From Alitta virens (lineage: Eukaryota; Annelida; Polychaeta; Phyllodocida; Nereididae), in NCBI GenBank assembly GCA_932294295.1, contig OW028580.1, forward strand, positions 28,342,896 to 28,406,895: a stretch of DNA of 64,000 bases, written 5' to 3'. The notes under the pieces are model-generated. The model worked only from the letters and a program-made list of their open reading frames with translations. It searched no databases and had not been told where the DNA came from. The position numbers were made by a program, and so were the translations under genes. Below, in pieces: positions 12,240 through 25,607 of the stretch (position 1 is its first letter; the number at the start of each line of letters is the position of its first letter).

Positions 12240-12576
12240 TATGGTGATGGGAGTCGGTAACATTTTTGCAGTCGATCATCAGTGAAGGGAAACCAACAGA
12301 TGATCGATTTTAGTCGGTTTGGATAATTATAAACTGATTATTAAACTCCATACATTTTCACTTACAAAATATTGAATTTTGGAAACACAACACTAAGTGT
12401 CACTAACAACTGTTAATGAGAATCAATAGATTGCATTATTTTCAAACCTCAATCTGAATTGAATTAACTCATACATCAGAACTGACGAAAATCGGTCCCA
12501 AAGCATTCAATCTGTGATCGCAAATTTTTTATTAAGTGGCTGACGATCTAGTGTAATCGATTGTGGCTCATCACTA
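12240..12576. mobile_element. Probable hAT-like MITE
   Basis: The left end reads TATGGTGATGGGAGTCGG and the right end, reversed, TAGTGATGAGCCACAATCG, giving imperfect ~10-base terminal inverted repeats. The flanks ATACTTAT (12232-12239) and ATACTTAA (12577-12584) match at 7 of 8 bases, fitting the 8-bp target duplication of hAT elements. It is non-coding. Inside, GATCGATTTTAGTCGGTTT-type words recur inverted. Confidence 0.45.
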
Positions 12577-13739
12577 ATACTTAACATTAAAGCTAAATTT
12601 TATATATATTTTTTTTCTAATTTAAATGTGTACTGCTGTAATAAAGGTAAATAATCTGACTATCACCAATTCAAAATTACAAAACTCTCTCTATGTATGC
12701 AATCCTATCGTACTGACTATAACAAAGTACACATGTACCACACTGATGGAAAAAACAAAAAGGAAGAATTACGTTTGATTACCGAAAAGGAAACTACATC
12801 CAGTCATATTACAATTTCTAGAAAATGCTAAACAACAAATTTCAAGTGAAGCAATTTAACAGGGGGGAGGGAAATACCCTTTTTGGTCAAAGAAGTCATG
12901 TTGCACAACCACGACTGAGAATGGTGAAAAAATGACTATTTTCAACTGGAATCTGCTGCCCTCTGGTGTATTGTGACTAACATGACATGATATAAAGATA
13001 TAAAGATGTACAGATAAAATGATATAAATCAAATTTAAATGATCCAGATAGATGAATTGTTATCATCCCAAAGTAGCTTAATTATTATCTAATACACAAA
13101 TTTACATGAATAAATAATGAACAATTTTGATGTTGTGACTGACTTTCAAGCAAAATGGAAGAAGTTTAAAAAAAAGTTACACCAAACAAATAAGAGAAAT
13201 ATCCAACCAATGTCAAATTTTAGCGAAAAAAATTAGATTAAATGTAACACGCCACATACCTTTGATGTCCCATAATTTGTGAGCTAATACACAAGTAATT
13301 TCATATTAATCGTTAATAATAACGCAGACATTTGATATCTGATGATGCAATGCTATTAAATATAAAATGATGTTTCAGCAGTCTGTGGAAAAACATGAAA
13401 ATGACATTCCAATAATTGATAAATGAATGGAACTGCAAAACCATGCACTTTATTTTTGTCACCAAATCCAATGCATAATGCATATTATAATCTCATATAT
13501 CATTGCATCAATTTTGTTTTTCCCGATACAAAATGGCGTCACAAAAATGAAAAACAACCAAAAAACAACTGCTGAAAATTTGACGCACACACTATTGAGA
13601 ATTTTGGGCACTAAAAGTTGATAGACTGCCATGCCAACATATATCAATTATACAACATAAATATTTAATAATCAGGACCATTTAATTTAATCATTCCAAC
13701 AATAATAAATGGGAAAATTTACTTTTTGCTTGCCTCGTT
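12577..13739. other. Nothing recognised; one CTCF-like motif
   Basis: AT-rich, with CTGCCCTCTGGTG at 12956-12968. The open frames at 13427-13647 on both strands are spurious. Confidence 0.5.
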
Positions 13740-14285
13740 TACATTATCTTAGTTTCTATTCAACATTGATAGTCTTTGCAACTTATTGAGCCAGTGCTGT
13801 TATTTATAGATCTATGTAATAATTGGGTTGTTTTGTGTAACTAGTTGTTGATCTACGGCATTAAGGTTTTGCTGATATATTTCTGTAATACCTACATTTT
13901 AATACTTTATATTAGTCTGGTCTGATGAGCTATCTCAAGTATTGTAATGATAGTCTGATGTTCACTAATCTTAGAGTGAGCACGTTTGAGGCAGTTATTA
14001 GAAATCTTTTTTATAAATTCAGTGAAAGGAGATCTGAAATAGTATTATTATGAATGTTATTAGTAGTGACACCTTTTGGCAATCTTACATTAGAAGACAT
14101 TGGGAGTCATTGTTATATTTGTATTGGACAACAGTTGAGTTGTTTGTACTGTTGTTTTGCAAATTTGTTTTTACAGTGTCATACAATTATACTCAGTAGT
14201 TAGGTAGTTATTATAAGGATATGGACCCCCATAGTAACTAATGTATGTGTGTGTGTCTGCAATAAAGATTAATAATAATAATAAT
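13740..14285 (+). mobile_element. LINE 3' end, decayed, with (AAT)n tail
   Basis: In broken frames the region ~13978-14150 reads like the extreme C-terminus of CR1-like reverse transcriptases (FEAVIRNLFYKFSER, later HWESLLYLYW-like). It is followed by a 3' UTR with AATAAAG at ~14260 and a terminal AAT trinucleotide run at 14268-14287. Several stops and frameshifts; clearly dead and 5'-truncated. Confidence 0.5.
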
Positions 14286-17200
14286 ATCAATACTACTGTA
14301 GTATAACATCATTTATCAACTGCTCATGAACATGTCATAATTATTATTATTATAATTTATTTAGATTTCTATCCTTTATACCAGGTATTTATTTATAATG
14401 TATGGCATACTGCGAGTATGACATATAAATATATTTAAAAAATATATATAAAAAAAATTACAGAAAAATAACATAATTTGAGATATTCAAACATCTTGCA
14501 CCAATATAATTACCAAATTACTAGAATATCAAACGTAAGGCTAATTATTTAGATATCTATTCATGTGTCTAGCATGTAGGACGTTAATCTTTCTCTTTAG
14601 TGATCTGTGTGTGAACATGACGGTATGCATTTAGTAACTGGGACAGGGGGAAAAAATGCATTCCCACGAAGTGACAAACATTACAGGATTGGCTTGCTCC
14701 ATTCATATGTTGGAGATAGAAAACAGACCAAGTGTAAAAACTCTCGGGTCAAATGAGGTGAACCTGAACATGCGAAGTGGCCACTTAGGCATAAGATAAT
14801 TTATGCCGGATGTCCGAAATCACTTATCCGCCAGAGGAAAAAAAAAAGAATAAGAAAAAAGATAAATAGTATCGGGATCTCGGCAATTGCAGGTCCATAC
14901 ATGAACTATAATATTGCCTTCCTATACATTTAATGGTAAATGAGGTTGTTATTGACTAAAATGACATTTCTGAAAAATACATGTTTTACATAAGCAAATA
15001 TACAATGTGTGTTGTTAACAATTACATTCTAAAGCCTAACAAATTACATTGTCACAATGTGCCGAATGTGGATTGTGTTTAAAATGTGGCTCAGGTCATT
15101 GACCTTTCTAATATAGTCTGGCTCTCACTTTGGACAATCCAGACCGTGTAGACATATTTAAATTGAATAGTCGTTTGTTCAACCTTTGTTGCATATAGAC
15201 CACTTTTATATAGATATATATGTAGTCCATATGCTTTTATCATATGTTTATATTTACATTTCTGAATTGTGCAACCCGCCGCCAAACGAAAAAAAATTAC
15301 AGCAGGAAATTTCAGTTAAAAAAACGTCCAATTCCGTCATGCCTGCGTGACAGTCATGAAACATAATTTTAAATTTGCATGTACATCAACTAGAACAAAT
15401 CACCTGCTTAGATTAACACGAAATAGAGTTTTATTACCTGACATGTCGGTTTCAGCGTATTTTCTCTTCACCATGTTGTTCAGAAATGAGGGAATCCCAA
15501 AGCAGTGACATCATGAGGGAGATTCCCGTGAGGTAAACGTTTGGTGGCAGCACCGACCAGCAACAGATTTTGATACTGCCCTCTTGTGTGAAAACTAGAA
15601 AGCTTGGCAATGGCTGTAATAGCTGGGTGTCACTGTTGCGATCTTTTTTTAAAGAGGTATTATTTGTCATTTTTTAAGAGGTATTATCATTTTGCAGCAT
15701 ATGCCGCATTTTATCACATTTGTGCTGTGGCCATTTCTCAAAAGAGGCTTGAACGAACTCGTAACCCCAACACGAGGTAGTACAAAACACAACCTATCCA
15801 GTTGTATGTAGAATATTCTAGTTTATGAAAAATATGGTTGTGGTGAATAAAATATTAGACGCGAAAATTATTACGAAAAAAAAAAATCACATTTGTCATA
15901 ATTCCTGACCTTTTCGTCCAAACTGCGCAAACATGGTCCTAAATCATTGGACTGGACTAAGAACAAAAATCTGCAAAAAATACTTCATTTTCGGTTCACC
16001 GAGCTATAATCTATTCAATTTAACAAAGGTTACCTCCATATTATATATCAAAATTTGCCCCATTTGTTCTTCTATCCAGTGATATATCACATGAGCGTAA
16101 TGGACAATGTTTTAGGACACAGTAAGGCAATTTATATTTATCTTATCCTTAATTGTTGTAATTTTGGCAAATCGGCAAGTATTCAAAAAGCTGCAATGTT
16201 CAAGCAACTGAGATAACATAAATTATTAAAACAAAATTAGCTCAAAACAATGGAAAACTTACACCAGTTAGAAACTTCGAGTAAACATTTCTATATACAT
16301 AACCCCACACTGCTTGTTTATGATCATGACCAATGGATCGGCAGGTTTTTGTGTGCATTGGCAGTGGTAAAATCACACTTTTTGTACTAGATGTTTTACA
16401 ATACATGATATGGTTGCTTCTTGTGATATATTATTCATATCAGAAAAATGCAACACTATAACTACTTATAGGCCTATTTCAAAGTTGCCATGAAATAATC
16501 TAAAATACACTGTAGGTGTTGGCCTACTAAATTGATGCACTGAGATAACACACTGCATTAGACTGTGACTCAGACACATTTATTTCCACAAACATTTTTT
16601 TAAAATAAATATTACACAACAACATGACTTCATAAAATAATTGAGCAGTAGATAATATTGTTATGAGAAGATGATTAAATCAGTCTAAATTCCATTTCTA
16701 TATTGTAGTTAGACCCCTCTAAGGTAAGATGCCGCTATGGGAGAGCTCCCTTGTAAAAAAGGACTCTTGTTATACTTGTACAGACTTACTGGGATGCCTA
16801 AAAATGAGACCTATATTTATAGATTATTTCCAACCACAGGTTGAAACGTGCAATGAAATTATGAAAATAAAAAGAAATTCTCAAAAAATCCATAACATAC
16901 ATATATGACATTGACTAGATTAGAAGCTAGGAAGAAATGCTAAATAATTATACTGCTGATAATGGCTGCTTTCATAAATTCTTTATATCCTTAAACATAG
17001 GAAACCTGTGGTTATTTCCTCTGTGACTTCTGCGATATGCCCCAACTTATTTCAAAGACTTTGCATAGTTAGTGGGGAGGCATAGCAAACCCATTGTGCA
17101 TTTTGTGATAAAAGCACCAAATTTCGTACACATGTTAAAGAGTGTATATTAAACAAATGCAGCTAGGGAGCCACCTCAAATTTGACCAGGATGGCCATGG

Positions 17201-17561
17201 CAGCCATTTTCCAAGATGGCGCCCATTTTATTTAATCGGTATTGGAAATCTTCACATATTCAAATCAAACAACACATTATAGGATGGAATAAAAGTAATT
17301 TGACCTTCCAAATTTGTGCTGGAACTACAGAAGCTGCATTTTGATAAATGAAACACTTTTTAGCTGTGTCTGTGGCAGTCATGTGACAAGAGGGCATTAA
17401 GGAACAACTGCGATTTAAATTTTTACTAACAATCATAAAATCGGATACTAACACAACAAAAGATAACAATAGAAATTTATTTTATTTATTTCATGCCACT
17501 GCATTGCCTTACTTTGCATTTAACTTAGTTTCATTCAGTTACACAAAGGCAGGTCAGTGCT
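14286..17561. other. AT-rich non-coding stretch
   Basis: No gene seen. A degenerate CTCF-like CTGCCCTCTTGTG lies at 15576-15588, and a GGCAGCCATTTTCCAAGATGG word at ~17190-17215 recurs in related form (AAGATGGCGTCC) at ~19490. The open frames at 15091, 15452 and 17260 (minus) have no recognisable domain. Confidence 0.5.
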
Positions 17562-18990
17562 TTAAAGTCCATTCTTTTTACTTGCCGGCTGTTTGCAGCA
17601 CCTGGCGCATTCTTTCTTGCCTTCCTCGTAGAGTGACCTCTTGACATGCTCCTCTAGAATAGAGCAGCCTTTGTCGTAGGTATCAGTTAGACATTTGTGT
17701 TGTCTTATCAATGTTTGTTGTAGATTCTTCTCAGTTCTGGAAGCACTGTCCAGACTGCCTGAGCAACTCATTCCATGCTCAGCAAAACTCAGGACAGTGT
17801 CATGACTATCATGGCATGTAATTTTGTCATTTTCCATTATAGCTGATGTGCTACCAAATATTTCAAATTCATATGCCATGTGGATTTCACCATCTAGGGG
17901 CAGCTTCTGGGATATGACACAATCAACATAACAACAGTGTACATTAGCAGTTGTCAACTAAGTCAAATTGAACAATTCTTCTTGTCAGTTTTAAAATTTT
18001 TTTGGCAGTTGCATCTATTATTGCATCTTGATCTTGCAATGGCCTGAAATGAATCTACAATATAGATGTCCCAAACAAGATTGTTGCTCAGTTAGTATTC
18101 TGCAATTACCTATCAATTCAATGAGCATATTCACAGAATTTTGTAGCTTTGCTGGTTTACCATCTGGAACATGAAAGCTCCATCAACATTAAGCAATTTG
18201 TCTTAAGTGTTCTTGCATGGCATGATATACTCTCTTTGCACCAACATCGATGCTGCCGAAGGAAGATCTTCAAGGTTGCCATCCCTTGTTAGGCCAATGC
18301 AGATACCAGAATAGCTCTGAATAGCTCTGAATAATTCTTTTAGAGAAAATATTCCTTTTTTCCTTTGTAGAAATTTCTCTGAGACATTGAAGAAATTATT
18401 CTCACTTCTGTAAATAGCATTTTAGCCTGAGTTGGTTCTTTCTGCTAGACAGTCTTTGACAAACATTTGGCACTGTTCCTGACTATCCTCTTGACTGCCT
18501 TTACAGCTTCAGAATATGTTATCCGCTTGGTAGCCAAGGTTACTTGTTTAAATACAAAAGCAATGCCTGTCTGTCATGGGCTTGGTGTAGGAGGATATTA
18601 AATGTTATAGCACTGATCTGCCATATGAGCAGCTAACCCAGCTACTCTTGAAGCCAATCACATATGTATCAGTGCAGCCCCCTCAATGTGAGGTTCATTG
18701 AAACTGACCTCAACCTCATTTTTGCCTCACTTCTCAAGCCATTGATATATTTGCTGGTACAGACATCGGCTAGTGTGGATTCAAGTGTGCAACAACATTT
18801 ATGACTCCCATGGAATGCTAGATCATGGCATTTATGTGGAGACTCCTGAAAACAGGATAGATGGGCTGCTGATAGCCTCTTCTGAATGATGGTAGCTTGT
18901 AATTTTATACCGCCAAGTAGGCATTGCTTTAGATCCAAATTTATCTTGCAGTGTTTGACATAGGCGTGTGAGTGAGTTAACAACAGGAAG
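17562..18990 (-). pseudogene. Decayed unrecognised protein-coding region
   Basis: Two minus-strand open frames with convincing amino-acid composition bracket it: 18983-18669 (104 aa, Cys/His-rich, with HKCHDLAFHGSHKCCC) and 17957-17562 (131 aa, ending in a Cys/Lys-rich tail). Between them the same strand shows further protein-like stretches broken by stops and frameshifts (for example ITYSEAVKAVKRIVRNSAKC at ~18460-18520). Together this looks like one ~1.4-kb intronless coding sequence with several lesions. I cannot name the family. It could be a transposon protein or a processed host gene. The spacing of Cys and His suggests metal binding, which is inference only. Confidence 0.4.
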
Positions 18991-19009
18991 ATGTCAAAAT
19001 TCAGGGAGA

Positions 19010-19345
19010 TCAGATGATATCAAGAGTTCAAATATCTAGGTTCTAGGGTGCAAGAGGATGTGAGTAGAAAAGGAAGTGGCCAGAAGGATTAAAGCAGGAT
19101 GGAACAACTGGAAAAAGGTCACTGGAGTGTCATGTGACAGGAGGGTACAATTAAAATTTGTAAAAGCCAACGTACAAAGCAGTAGTAAGACTTGCAATGC
19201 TGTATATTATGTAAACAGTGGCAACTTTAGAGAAAACTTGATGTGGTACAGATGAAGATGTTGAGACGTTCCAAAGGAATGACCCTCACGGACAAGGTAC
19301 AGCATGATGTAGTCAGGAGGGAAGTGGATGTGGAAAGCTAATAGT
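19010..19345 (+). mobile_element. RTE-like LINE reverse-transcriptase C-terminal relic
   Basis: Broken plus-strand frames give the series FKYLGSRVQEDVS, an AGWNNWKKVTGV-type segment, CDRRV-like, and LDVVQMKMLRR...GMTLTDKV. This is the typical order of the region after the catalytic core in RTE-type reverse transcriptases found across marine invertebrates. At least four frameshifts and stops. Both ends are missing. Confidence 0.6.
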
Positions 19346-20345
19346 CTGGCAGCCAAATCCAAATTTTAGGGGGTACCCTCAAATGTTGTCTATAGTTTTG
19401 ATCATGATATCATTTGAAAGCTAAGAATGTGCAGGTTAGGAATCTGCCGGGTGCCCACTTGGCACCCTTGAGCATTTTGCGTAATTCAAGATGGCGTCCA
19501 ATATGACTTCCGAAAGTCAAAATCGCCAATATCTTCTCTCCTAAATAACCTATAAACACAATTTTTGGTCTATACCAGGTTTTTGGGGTCAAAGAATTTA
19601 TTTCAGACACTTTCATCTAGCAGTCACAGAAATATTATTCATAACATTCATGTAAATGTCATGTCCGGCTGAAGTTACAAGTATCTCCCCTCCTAGTTGT
19701 AATAGAAGCACATATGTTATAAAATCTTCCATTCCTGGTATGGTTATTATTGTCAGATACATACACTTATCAGTAACAGTAATATCAAGCATTTTATTCA
19801 GCTGCAAATTGATCAACAACACATCCTCTCGTCATTCAGATTGAAACATACTCGGTTAGTGTAAAAAGTACTCCCTGTATAGAATCATTTGATTGCTCAT
19901 AAATGTATTATGTCACTAAAATATGATTGTTTTAATGGCAGTGCCTAAAATAGTATGGAGTGTCAAAAATTATCAATTTCATAGGAAATATCAGAAAACC
20001 ATTTCTCCCTTTATGGCTTAAGACATATGTACCAAAATATAACTCACAGACCTGGTAGTATAATTGCATTGATGACTAACATAACAGTCAAAGAGGAGAG
20101 AGCAGATCCAGGATTGGTCTTGGTTTTATGGCATTCAATCGACTCTCGTTTAACAGAGCCTCGTTTGTCCTGTTCCCTCTATCCACACGTCTGAGGTTGG
20201 GAACATCCATATGACTGGAACCATTATTGAAACAGATGTCAATGGAGCGTGATGTGTTGCACTTGACAGTGTTGAGCAAACAGATGAGCATCAATTGGAA
20301 AAAATTATACTGTACAGTGCTGTATTACAATTGGTGAAACAGCTA
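19346..20345. other. Dispersed-repeat-like non-coding DNA
   Basis: Contains a GTAATTCAAGATGGCGTCCA word and flanking text reminiscent of a dispersed repeat seen at ~17100-17230. Short open frames on both strands (19410-19844, 20088-20294) show no domain. Confidence 0.4.
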
Positions 20346-20349
20346 TTAA

Positions 20350-20640
20350 AAGGGTGGAACTAAACCCTAAAGCACTTTGCCTGTCAGATGGTAGCTTGAG
20401 TTCATTTAAATCACATCCATGTGATTCATAACTTGTAAATATGCACTAGTAAAGAAATATCCTGCATTTATTAGCCCCGTGTAGTGAACTATGGAGGCCG
20501 CCATATTTGAGCTAGCCAGAATTACGTCACTCAAGCCCCAGGTCTCAGCCAATGAATTTGCCTGTCAACTTGCTATCTGTTAGTCAAAAGGTGCTAATTG
20601 CACTTGAGCTTTGTTGAGAGCACATCACAAAGTGTCAAGG
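20350..20640 (+). mobile_element. Fragment of TTAA-flanked DNA element (family of 42697-43767)
   Basis: Starts after a TTAA (20346-20349) with AAGGGTGGAACTAAACCC. It then follows, with many substitutions, the reverse complement of 43767-43560: shared words include AGCACTTT, GTCAGAT..TAGCTTG, GAAATATCCTGCATTTATTAG and GTGAACTA(T/C)GGAGGC. The other end is not found, so the copy is truncated near 20640. Confidence 0.6.
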
Positions 20641-20885
20641 TTAAATTTACGATATGTAGGTATAATTATGGAATGTATGTTAGATTATGATGAGGTGGTG
20701 CTCATTATTGAGACACTGTGTGTCTCATAAGCTAGTGATTTTAATGCTTTTATTTTGTTATTACAATTCTCTTTTACAAACTGTTTTTAATTAATCTTTA
20801 TTTAACTTGTGTTTTTTCTTTACTGTAGATACTTATATGCCACTTACGTGTAGGTGTGTGAATAAAATATATTGAAACTGATACA
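20641..20885 (+). mobile_element. Possible LINE 3' UTR
   Basis: Ends in GTGTGTGAATAAAATATATTG, closely matching the 3' end of the LINE at 57565-58155 (GTGTGTGAATAAACATATTT). No coding remnant is recognisable. It could instead be the 3' end of an unseen transcript. Confidence 0.3.
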
Positions 20886-22379
20886 CTCGATTTGTCACTG
20901 CTCTGTGTCCTCAATGCTCTATGTCCTCAATACAAGTTAATTAACCTCTGCACATTTCGTGAAGTAAAATTAAGAAGTTGGGGTCTCATATTTACTTTCT
21001 CTGTAAATTATGCATAAAAAAGGTTCTGCTAAATATTATTTGAATTCAAATTAACTTATAAATAATCAAATATGAATTTGTTAGATATGAATCAAACCAT
21101 TAAAGACTTCTAATTTAAAAAAATGTTAAATTCAGCATTCGTTGCATAGCTATTTGGCTCTATAATCATTATTGTTAGTCTGTGGATTGCTTTATCACTT
21201 GAATGATATCATATTTATACTACCTTGGTTATTGCAATTACATTTTTTGTATTGAAGTGTTTTCTTTTATGTTTGACTGCAGAGAATTTGTATGTATACT
21301 TACACTTCATGTATTCCCATTACAAATCGGCATTTTGTTTATAAATACTCCCAACTCATAGTTACTCCGCAACAAGAAGACAATAGGCTTATTTGGATCT
21401 ATTAAATATCACACAATGAAGTGTCATGTTTCAAGAACCCAAAATAGGCCTAACAGATGTTGAAATAATTATCTAAGGTAATACATTTGTAGTTTACTTT
21501 TATTAGTAGATAATTACATGTGCCAATTTCAGCAAATATATATGGTTAAATTAAGCAATTATATGTTGTTAAATGTGCCAATTTGTATCAAGCTGTTTTA
21601 CTTGTATTAACATAATTTGATGGACTGAATAAATTGTTAGATCACAGAAATTCACTTTGTTATTTTGGTACTCAGTTATAAATGCGCAGTTGATGTAGGC
21701 TGTCTATCATTGCATCTTACTATCTGTTCTATTCAAATGAAACTGATTGCACTCTAAGCATACATTTATTTACACTGAACTTTTCACATCTACACATATC
21801 CAGCTACACTCGCTACACTCGCTACACAGATCTAGCTACTCTCGCTACACTCGCTACACTCACAAGTTTTTAAAGCTAAGACTTATGCCAATGTGTTCTG
21901 TTCAATTTTAATGAATATTCTTCCATAGGGGATGACCCATGAAAAACTATTAAAAGTAATGTTTGAATATCAAACAAATTTGTTTGAAAACATTCCATAT
22001 GCAAATGAAGTTTACTCCTGATCTAAAAATAGGCCATTTATTTGGAAAGGCCTCGCTTGATAACATATGAATCGACATTAGTTTTATTCCTATATGATAA
22101 GTAATTCAGATAATAATAAGTTTTGTAATTTTCTTTAGTTTCAATTTTTATGATTTTTTTTCGCCATGGAAACAGAGCTGGAAAATTTTCCCCAAGGTGG
22201 CCATCTAAAAAATTGTCATTATGTTACACAACAAAATCTTGCCTATAATTTGATAGAATAAAATGCCTGTTATGAGTTCGTTCAGGGTGTTCTTCCAATT
22301 TACCTGGTCTAATAGTCCAGATGAGGTATTACAAGAGCATTAATTGCAATTTTGGTGTCTTCTTTATTGAAGCTTTTCC
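20886..22379. other. AT-rich non-coding, one small tandem repeat
   Basis: A 9-base CTACACTCG-type repeat lies at 21803-21862. Otherwise nothing was recognised. Confidence 0.5.
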
Positions 22380-22800
22380 TTTTCATTAAGATGTTTTTTG
22401 GGAATTTCTTTTTGCACATACAATTTACATGTGATTCCATTTTCATTGACTAGTCAAACATGACTCCAAGATAAAAAATTAAGTTTGTCCCTGGATTTGA
22501 TAGTTTTTACTTTACCTAGTTGCTGTGGGCTACCGATCAATACGAACTCCTTTGCCTTTTCACTGTTGTAGCACGACTTGTTGTCTAGCAAGAATTTCCT
22601 CAATACATTTTTCAATTTTTGCAAATATGAACTTATAAAGAGGGTCTGGCTTTAATGACAGAATTAGTTGTTCATCATCAACATATTTTTCATCAGAGAC
22701 GCCATGTTAGACTGCAATGTTGCGCACAGGAGCAATATAGGAGTTAAACAGTATTGGACCCAGTTTGGAGCCTTGTGGCACACCATGTTTTAACAGTTGA
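22380..22800 (-). mobile_element. LINE reverse-transcriptase relic (palm region)
   Basis: Minus-strand frames give HGVPQGSKLGPILFNSYIAP (with a frameshift inside), then a YVDDEQLILSLKPD segment where a Y-A-D-D catalytic box is expected, and a downstream GVMFDXSMKMESH-like piece. This is the order of CR1/L2-type non-LTR reverse transcriptases. Multiple stops. The adjacent open frame 22809-23186 (minus, 125 aa) does not continue the reverse transcriptase and is not recognised. Confidence 0.6.
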
Positions 22801-23186
22801 GTATTAGGTCAAGAAGCTGTGCAGGTGTTTTCATCTATATATTTTCGTTTCTCCATATGTTTTGTAATGTTTGCCAAAACGGCCAAAGATACTCCAGTAG
22901 GCCGGTTATAAAATTGGTGGTTTTTAAAAAAATCAAAAGGTTGCTTCCCGGAGCTTTTCCCATTCCTATGATTAAGATCAACTACCATGCAAAATTTCAC
23001 CTCCAAATTTTGAGCTAAAGCCTTGCCACCACCCACTTGAAGCTTCCAATGCAAATCGCAATTGAGCCAATAGAGCGGCAAGACCATGAGAAACCAATTC
23101 TTGAACTTGTTCAACACAGATTTCTCACCAAGGGAGATGTTCTTATACATTTCTTCCTTTTTGAAACCTGGTCCAATTCCATGCAA

Positions 23187-25256
23187 TCAGCTAGGATACT
23201 ATCTTGGTCTTTGTGAAATAGTAGGATACATTTATATCACTGGTCTATCAGTAGTTCAATAAACTTCAAGCTTGGCTATTATATAACAGTAAAACAAGAT
23301 TCACGTAAACTAGTGTAGGAAGCTGAAGGAAAAGTGAAACTAAATTTCCAATTTTTCTCATAGTGTGAAATTTCATTTAAGTGTACATTTCATACAATGA
23401 AAACAAATAAAATCAGTATTTAGACTAATTCATTTGCCTTATAACAGTATTATACATCTCTCAAAATATCAGATTTCAAATGCATAGATCAGTGATATTA
23501 TATTAAAAACCAAACTCAGCTCAAACTATTTTAATTGTATACATTGAGGATATTATGCCTGTAGAAACATTATTCCACAACTCACTAAAGATAAATTTCT
23601 AAAGTCAAGAAAATTTTTATATATATTTTTTTTATTTTGTTGGTAAGGTATATTAATCTAATTTATGAATTTATGCAATTAATTTATGCCATGCTAAAAT
23701 AGTAACCAAGCTCAGATTATTTCAAATATATACATTGCGGATACTATGCATGTAAGAGCAATATGTGTGCTGGAAAGCACTATCTAATAATTGTTAGTAT
23801 GCTATACACCAGGTGGAGTATGTGACAGTTTCTCCAACCTTCCTGCCTTTGAGACACTGCTAAGCGGATTAGCCAAACAAATTTCAAGTACAGCTCACAC
23901 TTGCACTTGCATCTTTAAACAGCAGATGTAGTAATTTCAATGTGAGTTATTCTTATTACCTTTTAATATAATTGCATTGATGAAATTATTATATTATATT
24001 TATGCAGTTAAATTGCTGTAATGACTTTAATGAAACTAGTAGTACAGTAGTACAGTAGTACGGTATTAAGAATATTTAAATGGATTAATAATACTGGCAG
24101 GTTCTACACTGCACTGCTGACCCACTATTTGAAGTGTACTGGTTGGACAAGAATATTCTTTTTCAAAAAAAGAATAGATACCTGGTGTTGTGTGTAGAAT
24201 GCCAGCAGCACTAGGCCTACAATGTAAACACTTTAATACAGTATGATGGCTACTGCCTCATTGAGACCAGTGTTTGTGCCTTGTATACTCCATTCCTTAC
24301 TGAGAATTAAAAAAATTCTACACATTTTCCTAAACAATTCAGTCTTTATTTGACGAAAATCGGACGAATATTAGGGGAGCAGCAGCCTTTTATATATAAT
24401 AGCTTGAAGTTGTACTATAATCACACTTTTCTGGGCTTCTTCTGGTCGGATCTTCGTCAAATTTGGTTTTTAAGTTGGGAGTTTGTATTACGGTTCTAAT
24501 GGTGTGCAATTTACAGCCGTACCCCCAACAGTTTTGACAGAAATTGACTATTATGTGAAACCGCGCATTCCCTTCCCCTGCTTACGCTGTCTACGCTGCT
24601 GCTGCGTTGACCTATAAATTTTCACTTTCTCAGATGGTGTGTTCGTAAATATACCTGGGCTGTCAGAGAACATACTATGATAGTTCTATACTTGATACAG
24701 GCCTAGGCCCAGGTATAAAAAAGAATTATCAGAAAATAAGGCTCAGTTATGGAAAAAGCATTGTATTTGAATTATTGGTGTGAATAACATAGTAAATATT
24801 CCTGACAATTTATTGTTCCTTAATTCATTGTAGGGAACTTCATTCTCTCTTTTGTTTATGCACTTTGGAAATAAACACACTGAAGTCCCAACGGCTTTTG
24901 TTTCACCTGATACCAGTACAATATGTCACTTTACTTTACTTTCAGTGCATTATTACATTTCCTGGTAAGAATTAGCTGTCAGTGCATACCAAACTGTTGA
25001 CACGCTATTCCAGATTTCTGCAAATTTTGTATTTTTTTTTAGAAAGAATTAATAAGTCAAACGTTTGTTGAGGCGGGACTTTATTCCAATTATGATATTG
25101 TTTCACATTATACCTAGTTAGAACTCTGCTCTGGTGTACAATAAAATATGTATAAACTTTGAACTCAACTGATACAAAAATCACTGTTGATGGCATCCAA
25201 GCCCATACATATTCAATGGTTATCATACTGCATATTTCAACTGCTTGGTGGCAATG
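23187..25256. other. AT-rich non-coding with one outlying copy of foldback-element sequence
   Basis: 24270-24400 (TATACTCCATT..., CAGTCTTTATTTGACGAAAA, GGGGAGCAGCAGCC) matches both the loop of the foldback element (26778-26880) and the end of its ~150-base arm unit, although it lies ~860 bases outside the element. No gene was recognised. Confidence 0.55.
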
Positions 25257-25374
25257 CTAAAGCCCCTGTCACACGGGCCGGTTGTGCCGTAGTGAACCCG
25301 TAGTATTACGTAATAGTTATGTAACAGCTCTTTCCGCCGGTTTGGCGGCAGCAAAAAGGGGCGGGGCAGCACCC

Positions 25375-25580
25375 GCCGGCCGCTACGGGTTACCCGCCGG
25401 GTCACCCGCCGGGTTACCCGCCGGCTTCCAGGGGTTACCCGCCGGCTTCCACGGGTGCCTCGGCGGGTTCCACGGGTGCCTCGGCGGGTTCCACGGGTGC
25501 CTCGGCGGGTTCTACGGGTGACTCGGCGGGTTCTACGGGTTACTCGGCGGGTTGTAGGAGTAAGCCGGCGAGTAGTAGGA
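25375..25580. repeat. GC-rich 21-base subterminal repeats, left arm
   Basis: About nine imperfect copies of a 21-base unit (for example CCACGGGTGCCTCGGCGGGT plus T), with CCGCCGG and GGGTTACCCG palindromic cores. G+C is far above the surrounding DNA. The 7-residue GLPAG/GFHGCLG open frame across it is a by-product of the 21-base period. Confidence 0.9.
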
Positions 25581-25607
25581 GTAACTCACAGCTTCCAGGA
25601 GTATACT

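Noticed and set aside
22809..23186. 125-residue minus frame next to a reverse-transcriptase relic
   Set aside because: Does not match the reverse transcriptase that it would precede and has no recognisable family; mentioned only as context.
25282..25521. GLPAG/GFHGCLG collagen-like frame
   Set aside because: Direct by-product of the 21-base GC-rich repeat.
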